From: Eumeta japonica
Lineage: Eukaryota; Arthropoda; Insecta; Lepidoptera; Psychidae
DNA length: 64,000 nt
Reading direction: 5' to 3'
Assembly (NCBI GenBank): GCA_005406025.1
Contig: BGZK01000534.1
Location: 303,955-367,954, forward strand
Shown here: positions 1 to 12,900 of the stretch, in pieces
Layout: every line of letters begins with the position of its first letter
Numbering within the stretch: position 1 is the first letter of the stretch
Made by a program: the position numbers and the translations under genes
Notes under the pieces: generated by a model
What the model was told of the DNA's origin: nothing
Database searches by the model: none
Seen by the model: the letters and a program-made list of their open reading frames with translations, nothing else

Positions 1-577
1 GGCAGACGTGGCTTTCAAAAACTTTTCTTGACACAGATATGATGTGTCTTCAACAATACATTTTGTAGAAGTATTTTGTTTAAATATGTTAACAAGTTAC
101 TTGAAGTACAGTAGGCAAGAAGTACAGTAGGGCGCACAAAACTCTGCCGTTGTGAAGTTAGTCACGAAAGCGTCGCAATCGCGTGAAATAGGAACACTAG
201 GGAAGAAAAAAAAAGGGTCGGGAAGTATTGAACCTGTGTATTACGTCATTCGCAGGCAGTTCAGAGCGGTAGGGTTTTGTACGTTGTACTGCAACCAATG
301 AATAATACTTTTCATCGCTATTGTGTTATATTTTTGGCTACTTTCGAAAGCCTTCTTAAGTCTACCGTAAAAAAAAAATATATGAAAGTACTACAATATT
401 ATTTAATTATTGAGTTCCAATACAAGATAATAAAAAAAATAGGTATCACGAACAATATCAGTGATCTAAGTCAGAGTTAATAAGTATGTCAGTCAGACAG
501 TCAATTAGACTTGTGGTCAAATAACATAACTACATAAACTCTGTTTTTATGAATAAAATGAAATTTCTTTTGTACAG
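1..577. other. Intron or 5' flank of first visible exon, with repeat copy
   Basis: No coding exon is visible. Positions of about 112-292 hold one copy of a dispersed repeat whose second copy is near 59056-59238. The rest is AT-rich intron leading to the acceptor at 577. Confidence 0.7.
112..292 (+). repeat. Dispersed repeat R1, copy 1
   Basis: Shares an ordered series of blocks with 59056-59238 in the same orientation: tgtgaagttag, cacgaaa, cgtcgcaat, gggtcgggaag and ttcagagcgg, interrupted by substitutions and small gaps. It has no terminal repeats or coding sequence that I can see. It is an old interspersed element fragment of unknown class. Confidence 0.75.
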
Positions 578-810
578 TTCCTCCGTCAAAACCGTTTCGA
601 CGGCTTGGATCTGGACTGGGAGTATCCAGCTTTCCGAGACGGCGCCAAGCCGAAAGATAGGGAGAACTACGCCAAGCTGGTCAAAGAGCTACGCGAAGAG
701 TTCAACCGAGAGGCGGAGAAGACCAACAAGCCCCGTCTCCTTCTGACTATGGCCGTGCCCGCAGGAATCGAGTATATCGAGAAAGGATTCGACGTGAAGA
801 CCTTGAACCG
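578..810 (+). CDS. Cht6: Cht6 exon: GH18 catalytic motif
   Basis: Residues 1-78 of the part in window. The acceptor is ttttgtacag and the donor is gtatgt at 811; the exon ends two bases into an Arg codon. It carries the GH18 conserved region II, FDGLDLDWEYP, at residues 7-17. The general acid Glu is codon 620-622, preceded by the expected D-x-D-W, so the enzyme should be catalytically competent. The motif is followed by a helix rich in charged residues and the strand LLLTMAVPAG, which fits the next barrel repeat. This is the first exon I can support; everything 5' of it is intron, so the window starts inside the gene. Confidence 0.93.
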
Positions 811-3800
811 GTATGTGTATTTGTTTTACGGGGATCGCTATGGAAGTTTGTGAAAGTGGTGAAGGTTTAACTGAAATATTTTCAAATACTCATTCCTTGT
901 TCTGGAACATTCATGATTTTGAAAATGTGATATGGATATTAAAAACACATTTTACAAAATCTATGTATTACTAAAATAATATTTAATTTGATAATATTTA
1001 CGCTAAATGTAATGCTCTTTTATAATGAAGAGTACTAGATTTAATAATTGATTCTTTCTATTTAGTACACATACATTAGTGTTAGCTACTGATTCAAGTT
1101 TGTTTACTAATTTTTATTTCTTGTTCAAATGAACAAGCACAAATGCTTTTGGAAAAAAGTATTAGTAAAGGTAGTCAGAATCTAGATTATATGACCTAGA
1201 TTATATGAAGCAATTTCTAGGGGCCCTGCATAGACTCCATACAAAGAAAAGCAGGCACACACATAAAAAATGTACGCGCCCTGTGAATGGTTTAAAAAAG
1301 GTGAAGAAATATGTATTTCTACTTTTGCATTTCTTTATTCGACTATCTTAAGAAGTAACGAGACGTAGCACGTACGCAACATAATTGGAACCGCAACCTG
1401 TTGCTCAGTTGCAATACTTGTTGCTGTAACCTTGACAATTAACAAATTATTGAGTTGTGATTGATGACGAGGTATTTTTGACACGTCAAATGATACTAAA
1501 TATTATGTTTAGATGTTATATTCACCCAAGATAAAAATAAATGATGTGGATGTAGATTTTATATAATAAAAATTACAATGTAACACACGAAACGTTACAT
1601 CGTATCAGCAAGATTTTGTTATTGTTTATTATAGCACTAACATCGAGATGTTTTACCACCGAAAACGCAATTCAAAGTAATAAATCAGCTCTAAACTAGA
1701 CGTCTTAAATTCTGAAATTAGGCCACGAACTTTGATGACGGTTCGTCACGCTATGCGTAACAAATTGTTGCCACGTTGCCACACATGTATATACGTGCAA
1801 GCCGATTTCTCAAGACGGCGGCAATGTCACTGCGCGTGAGCATGCAAATTGCGTGACCTTCGGATTGGAGCTTAATCGAATTAAAATGTAACGTGCTATA
1901 CAGTTGCGTCGATCTTACAACTGTTCTTGTGACACTTTGGTATGCCCGTTCTCTACGTCACTACCAGTGCGTAGAAGGCTTTTGAATATTAAACAAACAC
2001 GAATGTCAACGTATGCAAACATATAATTAATTTAAAGGACTTATAATTTGAGATTTAAAATCCCACTCACTATGCTAATATAGAAGGCCTGATCTATATT
2101 TTTAAGATTGAAATTCATTATTGTTTTAAATTAATTGTTTAAACAAGTTATTTCAAGGTTTAATTCTCATAACATTCTCAAACTCAACAATCTCAAAACA
2201 AACTTTATTCAAAGAGTATATTATTTTGGCTCAATAATAAATTGCTATTTTTACAAAAAAATTATAACTGTTTTATTTTAAACAAATAAATATTCACTTT
2301 ACTCTCATTATGGTGGTACGTCTATGAGTTATATAAATAACGTAAAACATTTTAAAGGTAAATGCTTCAGAAAATATTTTCAAACCGAATGCTTATCCAG
2401 ATTGCAACCGTAGAAATTGAGGGAATATATTTAAATTTGATTATTTTATACATAGCCCATTATCAGTTGTGCAAAAGTGCTAATATGAACCCTAATACTT
2501 TTTTATTGCAATAGTTTATAAATCATGATATTCATAGTAACAAAAATAGAATTTAATATTCTAGTCGATGGCATGTGTTTCAAGAAGTACTCAAAACGCT
2601 ATTTTGTTAATATATATTGTTATGTTTTTTCAATACTAAAGTTAATGTTATTAAATATAATTATTTATTTAACCGGCTATTATTACTATGAGTCATCAAG
2701 TGGAAATATTTGAAACTGTGTACACTTAAGGTACCTACTTAATGATATTACAATTTTGAAGCTATCAATTCAAAATTAATTCTTCGGTTTGGCATTTTTT
2801 CATGTGGTGTGTTATATTGAAGCATATTAATTATTGGTATAAATTATGGTTTAAAAGAAAATTTATTACTATGTATTATCAGAGTAATAGATAAATTTGA
2901 AAATTACTATATTTCAAAATATTCCATTTACCGGTAAAATAATCAATGATTTCATAAAAAAATAATTGAATATAACAATTAAATAATGAAAACTATGGAT
3001 GATCCAATTAGTTTAATTATATATAAACTTAATTCCGGATCTATCTCGATACGGTATGGTTGACATTTCTCATATTTTAACAACACATATTTTTTTATTT
3101 CAACGATTTTTGAGATACGCTATCATGATTTGGCAACACCACGCGATTTGCGGTCTAAGCGATCAGACACAGAGTGCGGGCCTATTGTCTCAGAACAATA
3201 GAGAACGGTGGGAGCCAGATGTGTGGGGTCAATTCGCCATATTCGTACTTGGCAGAAGTACTTTTGATCGTATTTCATTTTTCATGTGGAGGATGAATTT
3301 TGATGCCGATCGAAGTACGATCGGCATCAAAATTACGAGATCGATACGCGCGAAAAAAACGGACCGGGCGAGCCGTCATTGAGTTCGCTCATTTGTCGAT
3401 CACCGTCGACCATTACCGGAACCGTGTTAAATGTTTTCGAGAAATTGTCATAAAACTCTGTTTATTTTAGCTCATGTTGTTTCTATAGATAATATAAATA
3501 GCTTACCTGAAAAGCTACGCGACCGCTTGAGCCGTACTTGGCGAGCTTTGAATGTTTCTTTTTGCTATTTTTTTTTCATGCCTGTTTAGCCACCTGACAT
3601 TTGTGTATGACGCTATATTTCCACATGTGATGGCAATGATGGCAGTGTAATAACGTCACGGTTGTCTCATTGTTTTGAAATGAATTAACCTTCTTAGGTA
3701 CAAATATCAAGTTTCATAAGTAACGGTTTACGATATAAATATTAAAAACGTTTCTCTAACGATTTTGTATTTGTGTAATGAAATATGTTTATCACTAGAG

Positions 3801-3898
3801 CGTGTACGCGACATTTTTCACTTTAAACTGTTTACATAACCCAAAGTTTTGAATCATATATTTTAACTGAAAAGGGGAAGTTTTGTTTTATATGCGTG

Positions 3899-3947
<49 letters not shown>

Positions 3948-6900
3948 TGTGTGCGTGCGCACGTGCGCGAATGGATGTATATCATTTACAAAGTACATAC
4001 AAAATCTTTTGGATTTAATCCAAATCTTAGTTTCAGCCGTGTTTGGAATTTGAAATAAAATTCTGACGAAATCCGGTATTTGACTATATTATATAAATAT
4101 TTGAATATCATCAAAACACAAATGACATTTTGAAATAATGTAGATAAATCAGAAACAGATGTTATAAATGGTACAATAACGTGTTTAGCAATGAAAAGTA
4201 GGGCTGAGTCGTGATAATTCTCGTAATAAAACAATTTGTATACAATTTCCGGGCAGTGTTATTACGCTCTGTTTGATTCAAATGTAGACCATTTTATTGT
4301 TAGATCACAAGTCTTTCCGATGAACAATTACTCTTCAAAGTTAACAAAAGATGTCGCCTTCTGTTTCGTAAGTTTTTTTCTGTAGTCTATTGTTGGCACT
4401 GCTTGAAATAATTATTGAAATAGTGCAGCACTTAGGAAAGCTATATTATCTCAGGAGTGTGTAAGTCTATTTTTAGCTATAAATTAAATAAAAATATAGG
4501 CCATTAAAAAACCTGAACATATTTTAATTATTTTTAAATAGTAATTGAAATAACTTTAATAATATTAAGAAAGATATTAAAATAATGTTGAAGATTTTTG
4601 AAAAATGACGACTCATAAGTAAAAACATTTGTTTTATTTCTTTTTAAAAGTATATGAAATGTTGTCCAATATGGTTAAGTATATAATAAATATAAAAAAA
4701 ATAATAATTTCTATTAAAAAGTAATTTGACGAAACCAAAGTACAGGGTTCTACCAATTACATTCTCGGAGGATAAACCATAACCCTCACGATTCCAATAC
4801 GAGTTCCAGGAGCGATTCTCGGATCGTTTGGTCATCAATCTCAATTCTATGCTAGAATCGAAATTGACGAAAAATATTTAACGACAACAATAAACTTATT
4901 ATGCCAAGTATCGTATGAAATGGCCCGAGAATAGTCTTCATGAAATATGTACAGTATTAGTCCAAACGAAATGATGGATTATTGTTGGCAAATTCTACAT
5001 TAGTTTGATACCTATGTATATCTAAGCGCGGATACAGCTTTTTGCTGTCGAGGTAAATATTTGTATGATTTTACATCTTTTAATAAAGCCTTGAAAGAGC
5101 TGTAAACAAAGATTCAAGCACAAATTCGGATAACAATTGTTATTCTTTTCGCATCTCAACTAGTGGTAATGTATTTGACAACGCAATGTTAACATGCCTC
5201 ATTTGAATGGCCAGTTTAAAGTTTCACACGAACATCGAGCCTTGAACTTTTTATTCGGCCGTGTTACGATTGCAGGAAGTAGTTACGGAGCTGTATTAAT
5301 AGGTCTTTAAGCGTACTCGTATGTGTTTCGGATCGTCTTTATTATTTCAAGGTGACCGTGGTATTCGATTTATGCACCGACTGGTTCCGTCCGCGCGGGA
5401 ACGTCGTCGAGTTTTCGTTCACGATCATAATCCCTGTAGCGGTCATTGTACGGGGGTTGTTGGGGTGCATTCAGATGAGAACAGTCTTGACGCTTCTTCA
5501 ATAGTTGACGTTAGAAACAGACAAAATTTGCTACTCTGTATTGAATTGTAGTTGTGTTTTGATAGATTTTACTACCTTTTTTTTTGCCTACTGAACGCTA
5601 AGCTTAGGGTTAAGGTGTATCACGACGGTATACAATAATAAGTTATTTTCCAATATGACAGAATATACCGGTGCGAGCCGCCTCAGAATGTATAAGCAAG
5701 CAGTTTGTAATTTATTTCGACCAGAAAGACAAATAAATAGGCACATTTGTTTTTTCATCGTGTAGTGGTGATGTAGTGTTTGAAATTTAACAATATTTAT
5801 AGACTGTTTCGGAGAATCATCTACGATATTTTTAAATTCGACTTATTACCCACTTATTCAATTCTTATTATTATATAATTATCGGCTAAGAAAAAATAGA
5901 CAAGAATAATATAACTTTTTTTAATACAACAGGTTTATTGTCTAATCCAGAACATATTATGTTTATTAATGATGTATTATATTCTTAAACAAATTAGAAA
6001 CTTCACCGTTTCTCGAAGAATATGTACTTACAGTAACGTATTACGATACTACTGGAAGAAGAATGCCTGTTTTACTACGGGATACACCACGACTGAGTTT
6101 CAATAGTGTCCATTTCGACAACCATAAATTATCTAAAACGTCAATAAAAACCATATTAAAGCTTTCTTTTAAAAGTACAATCCAGTTTCATGATTTTTTC
6201 TGCTATCTTTATTTCACTTTCTAAAGTCTATTTTATATTGTTTTTATTATATGTGTATAATAACACAACGTAAATGAATTAGATTCTAAATTGATGGAAT
6301 TAGGTTAGAATCTAAGTTATTTGCGTTGTGTTACTAATTGAGTTGATTTCAAAACTTTGAGAACTTGTCGAAATAATCACCTTCGATCGTTACAATAAAT
6401 TTTAATGGTAATTGCTTATTACCACTTTTTCAACGGGCAACCTGCTTCGATTCCTATGTTTTCAGTAGGTCTTATTTCTGTCTACATCTAAATTACATCC
6501 TGTTTATTGTCGCAATTATTAACCTCACACATGCAAGTAAAAGCTGTGAATAAGAAGAAATGTCAATTAGCATACTTCAAACAATGATTTTAAACGTATT
6601 TATAATATCGCTATCTACCGTATCCTTCATATTTTTCATTATATATCTTCTTCTCCTGAGACATTAACATGTGTATGATGCGTTTTCTTCTATGAGCGTA
6701 CGTGATGTTTTTTCAAATCTCCCAGGTACCTGGACTGGATGAATCTTCTGTCGTACGACTACCATTCGGCGTTCGAGCCGGCCGTCAATCACCACGCGCC
6801 TCTTTATCCTCTAGAAGAACCTAACGAGTACAGCGTCGACAATGAACTGAACATCGTAAGTAAATTTTCATACTGGAAGACGAGTAGGAACCGAATAAGA

Positions 6901-9900
6901 GTTAATAATGACCGTCACAACGAAAAAATATATCATCGCCGGATACTCATCTCCAGCGAGAACCGGACGGTTGCGTGTACGCCTTCGATGACACGCCGGG
7001 CGCTTGTCGATGGTTCCAGCGAATCCTTTATGTCGCAGGCTTTGATGCCGATATTTACTTTGTCGTCGATAGGAGTGATAATGTGCATTTTCAACGTGTT
7101 CATGACTTAGAAGATTAGTAGTCAATGCAAATCAGATATCTGTGAGTGCATTATTGTTATTGTGGTAAGTTTACTCACTGGTCTAATTGTTTTTCGACAT
7201 TCAAAGGACTTAATTTTTTATAGGATCTACTCGAAATTCATTTAAAATTGTTTTTAGTATTTCCAATGTTCCAGGATTTATGTAATGTATATTTTGAAAA
7301 AAAAAATAGTTTGAAAAAGTTATATAAAAAATAAGATAAACATCGCGCTGTTTAACCATTTATTCTTTTATTGAAGTATTTAATAATATCTTGCTCTGAT
7401 GGTAAAAATTTTTCCATTCAATGTCAATTGAAATGTCATTTAAAACTTTAAAATGCACTTCAATCCCCAATTTTTCAATAGGCTTGAATTTGAAACTTCC
7501 ATCATATTTTTTAAGGCATAGGGTTGTTAATTAAGTTTTTTATTACAGATTTTCATATGCAATATTAATTAAAACTTAAAAAAAAATTCTACCTTGATTT
7601 ACCAATTTATCGCCAACTTCTTTTTTTTTTAGGATTACACGATCAATTTCTACCTAGAGAAAGGTGCAGATCCTGATAAGTTGGTGTTGGGCATACCGAC
7701 GTACGGACGCTCTTACACCTTGTTCAACCCTGACGCTACCGAGATCGGAGCACCGGCCGACGGACCCGGGGAGCAGGGCGAGGCGACCAGGGAGAAGGGA
7801 TATCTCGCTTACTATGAGGTGAGACATAATGGCTATACTTTGTATATTACGTCTTTAAGTGTCGGCGTACTGAACCCTACATCTGGTATATCGCTACATA
7901 AACAGTTGAAAATGTGATTGTTCATTTCAAATTTATTTAAAAGCGAATGAATGAAGTTTTTTTTTTTAAATTCAACAGCACCTATGATTATCATCGCGTT
8001 GCACGTTTGAGGGGCGGCATCCGGAACGATTGATATGACCCGTTTTAATTCGACGAATTGTTGAATACGGCGCTAGTCAGAGATCGCGCTTCGTAATGAC
8101 CACTTGCGTGTTTGTGTTGCGATTTTTAGCTGCATATAGCAGAAAATAAACGAATAAGTCTCGCTAAACTAATGCAATTTCTTTCCAAGACGAATATTTG
8201 TTAAATTGAGTATACTTATCGATTCGTAAAAAGATGAATCAATATCAACATGATGTAATCATGATCATGACATATATTGATGCAAAACAACTTGATACAA
8301 ATAGTAAAGGTGACGTTGCAGGGTTGACGGAGCCAAAAAGCATCACGCCCGCAACTAATATTGCTTATTATATATATTTGATCCGTTAAAAATTAATTTT
8401 CGCAAAATTTTGTCATGTCGTGGGACAAATATTAAATAATAAAAAATAAACTGAAGTACTCGAATCTAACAAAATTTTAAATAGTTACTCAAAAGCAGAT
8501 ATAAATAAATACATTTATTAAATGTTAATCCGAAAATACTCTTTGCCATTTCTGTATCTGTATATTCTTCCAGATCTGTGAAGCGCTGAAAACGAAGAAG
8601 AAGAAACGAAGCGCTGACGACGACGAAGATGACGACGATTCAGAAGACACGGAAGAATCTTCCGATGAAGGAGAGGACGACGAGCCCTGGACCGTCTTCC
8701 ATCCGAACCCGAACGCCATGGGCCCTGTGGCCTTCAAGGGAAACCAGTGGGTCGGGTACGACGACATCGATATCGTCAAGAAAAAGGCCGAATACGTTGC
8801 CGAAAAAGGGCTCGGAGGTGAGAATATGTGTTTAAAAATGGATCGCTGAGATCGCTGAACTCTAACACCGATTAACAGACCATTGCCAAACTTCATAAAT
8901 TTAAGTTTCTATTCATGGAAAAGGTTTCTATATTATAACGACTAGCATTTTCACCCGACTTCGCCTGCGTACGTTTGCTATTAAACGAATTACAGCACTG
9001 ATACTCAAAAATCTTTTATTAATGGAAATATACACTATCCTTGAATATTATGGCATATATTTTAGTTTGGCACTAGAATTTCTCCGGCTACGAACAGATT
9101 GGAACCCTAATGGTAAAGATAACGAAGTTAAGAATGCAAAAGGGACCGGTATCGGAAGGTGGCATATAAAAGATGAAGGAATACGATATGTTCATACGGG
9201 CGAAGCCGTGGGCGGAAAGCTAATCTTATATAGCACGCGTGTAAATACTATGTTAATTTGATTCTCCGTTTAATTTTAAAATATAACTAATGTTGATTTT
9301 TTTATCAATAGGGGTTCCCTTGGTGGTTACACTTTTCTTATCGTCTGTATTTGTTCCTGATAAAATAATTAAAAGTATTTTAATAACATCAAAAAGTAAT
9401 ACTGGTTATTGAATTTTCTCAATAGTTTAACGATGGCGTGTTTTAGCGTAAGGAGTCCTAGCGAGACTGAATCTACACTTTTTTTTATTAATAGTAGGTT
9501 ATTATTTTTACTGCCAAATACAAAAAAATATTTTTAGTATCTTCTACTTCCAAATGATGTTATTGCATTCGAGTAATATTTAAAAAAAATTTTTAAATAC
9601 GAAAATTTTTAAAATGTTAATCGAATGCCATATGTTTTATATTTTTACTTCTGAAATTCGTTGAAATGTTCATTTAAACGAACACTTGACGTTTTATTAA
9701 TATCGAATATTTTGCATTCTCATAGGCTTTTATCTCGCCGGTAATTGAACGTGTTTAATTTCAACTGATTTCAGGCATAATGTTCTGGTCCATCGACAAC
9801 GACGACTTCCGCGGCAACTGCCACGGCAAGCCCTATCCGCTGATCGAGGCGGCGAAGGAGGCCTACATCGCTAAAGTTGGGTACGTACCTTGGTGTTGGG

Positions 9901-12900
9901 CGATGCTGCCGGGTATGTGGCCATATTCGAAGTTAGGTATCATAGGTCATGCGAAAAGTCATCATGCGAAATACGGTACATTTTATTTTAAGCATTTTGT
10001 AAACCTAATAGGAGAATATTTAAGAATTATTTATCAAGAGGATATAAAAGCGTAAGGTGATATCGTTTAAAAAGTATAGGCGAGTTTTTTAAATTTATTT
10101 TCTCAATGAAAAACTTTACATTGAAAATAATGCTAAAGAATCTTAGATCTTAGAATGGAAAACAGCTCAGTGAATAAGTACAAAAAGTGATTCAAACTCG
10201 AAGGGTGTTAAATTTTATTATATTTAAAGGAAAATATATTTATAAATTAAGGCTCAGCCAGTGTAATTGAATACGAATAAAAATTGAGCAGGAACAATTG
10301 GAAATTTTTAAATTTAAAATAATAAAATAATTAATTGAATAATGGAAAGTTTAAATAATGTAACCAAGTGGCTTTGAGTGGTAAATTAAAGCATTTTTAT
10401 TTTTTTTTGTATATTTACTTATATTATATATTATCACATTAATTTTCAAAATATATAAGTACTTAGGTTTTGATGTATCATAGTTCTGAAATTTCTACAT
10501 GTTCAGCTGTTCAGTGCTTTTTTTTGTATTCACATATAAAAATGTACGAGAGATAATTTACCTGGACCTATTTCATCATATCTTATATGTATATTATTAT
10601 CATATAAATAAAAGCGAATTATCGATCTTTCTTCCCTTACCTATTACCATAAATAAAGGTATATAAACTTTTTCCTTTATTTACCCGACTGACATTATTT
10701 TATATTTTCTCAGTTCGACCGACAACGCTATAACGGAGAGAACGAGCGTGTCGTCGACAACAGCGCGGCGGAGGAGTCGCCCGCGCAGCACCACCACAAC
10801 CACCACCACCGCCAAGCCATCCACCGCGGCTAAGTAAGGGTGTCATACATTATCAGAGCTCCTCGTTTTTTAATATTGTTAAGGGTCTGTACCTCTGAAG
10901 GAAAAGGGGACCCTTATAGTATCATTTTGTTGTTTGTTTGTCCGTCTGTCGATCAAGATCCTTTTTCAAGTGACCACAAATTATTTAAGTAAATTTCAAA
11001 AATCAAACGAAGGTCACATTTATATGTCGTTGGCCTCGTAAGATAAGATATGAAAATAAATTTTTGAGCCCATTAAATCTTAGTGTTACATGCACAATAC
11101 TCTCTCTTACTAAGTCACACAAGTTGAAAACCATTCCTTCTCATATGCACAAACTGAAATAAAAAAAGAACTGTTTTCTAGTTCACTTATTACACTAATG
11201 GCCCTAAAGTATATTCATTATGACAAATTAGTTTAATTATATTTTTTTAATTTCTAATGAAATTAAATATAAAATATTATATATTTTTTTTTATTAAATA
11301 ATAATAATATTTTTATTTTAGAATACAGAGCAACAAACGGAAAAACACGATTTCAACTACTCCGTCGTGGGTATTGGAAACCCCTGAACCGCCGACCACT
11401 CCTGACCCCGGCGCAGGTAAATGCATCGGTATTGATCTACTCGAGGTTGTGACACGATATAAAGCCTACTTGTGAATTAATGTGTGAAGTAATACTTCAC
11501 ATGATGACAGCAAGATGTACGAGATATGTCATTTGAATTGAAAGACCAAAATGAGTCTCTGAAAAAAGGAACCAAGTCACAATCAGACATCTTCCTATAG
11601 TACATACGCGCCACCAGCCATGAAATAAATGGCGCCAAATACGCACGTACAGTCGGTGAGAAAAAGAAAAGTGTTTTTAAGCCACATCAAAAATGGTTAT
11701 CCGATATTAAAATGTAACGTGTTACGTGACACTTGTCAGGTTGCCAGTATGTAAGGCGAGACAAACGCATGCGCGTCGCTCGTTGCTATTTCTATGCGTT
11801 TCATTCCCCATACCTACCTCAACTATCACCCGTTTATGTCTCACTGCGCAGTTTCATTATTAATTATTACTTACTATTTTTGTTTTTCTAACATTCGTCA
11901 GTTGTTTTATACAAGTTCATCGATATCAAGTGCTTGAAAGTTTTGCTCTTTTTTAATATACAATCAATTTGTTCTGCAGAAATTTCTTTCACGACACCCT
12001 GCGTCAACCTTCCCATCATATATGTTCTTTCTATAATTTGTTGTCAGTTAGCTTTCTTTCATCCATTGCAGACTCGGGTTTAATTTACTTCTTTTCTTTC
12101 CCATTTCTCTAATTTACGTCTCTATTTAATTAACATATCTTCTTTCTGACCACATTGTTTTCTGACATCACTATTCCTGTATACAACTTCCGAGGACATT
12201 TCGCACATGCGTAAGTTAGAAACTGAAATTTAGCCATTAAGCGTTCATCACGATAACTATTGCCATTGTCTATAAAAGCGCTCATAGTCCCGTTCACTCT
12301 ATTTTCCACATTTACTCCCTTTTCAACATCACCCTGCCAAAAAAAATGCATTTTGTAAATCAACTTCTGCGTTCATTTCAGACTTTAAATGCAAGGAGGA
12401 AGGGTTCTTCCAGCATCCTCGGGACTGTAAGAAATACTTTTGGTGTTTGGACTCCGGCCCCTCCAACTTGGGGATCGTAGCGCATCAGTTCACTTGTCCA
12501 TCAGGTATTTTTTTTATATATCGCTTCATATTGTTACAAGAAATTGTGCCAATAAGAAACGTTAGATTATTATTCCATACCTATAGAATTTTCTATAAAC
12601 ACGGAATACATTTAATGTTTAGTGGCAACGAGACTGACTATATGTTTATTTTGATGTGCACTTTTAAAGTAATTTCGAATAATCCTACCTTGACACTCGC
12701 AGGCTGCAATAGAATTTTTCAATACATTTTCAAATCTATACGTGTAATAAAACTGTAAAATTTTCGCGTCTATACACTGATAATATTTGCCAAAACGTGG
12801 TAGCGTGTATAACAAAATGCAATAAGACTATTTTTAAAAATTTGGTAAATCCAAAAGTGCACGCCTCACTGCGGTCATTATCTTCTAAAATAAAAAATTT

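Larger units (their letters stand above)
811..6725 (+). other. Cht6 intron, 5.9 kb
   Basis: AT-rich intron without supported coding sequence. It holds a GT microsatellite (3902-3960), a perfect hairpin at 3296-3334 and a longer imperfect inverted repeat at 6261-6333. Confidence 0.8.

Noticed and set aside
6739..7125. Extended frames past the exon at 6726 and the opposite strand frame
   Set aside because: GH18 similarity stops exactly at the donor at 6856 and resumes at 7633.
9022..9261. Open frame of 79 codons in a GH18 intron
   Set aside because: It overlaps the dispersed element end at 9197-9226 and shows no resemblance to GH18 or any other family.
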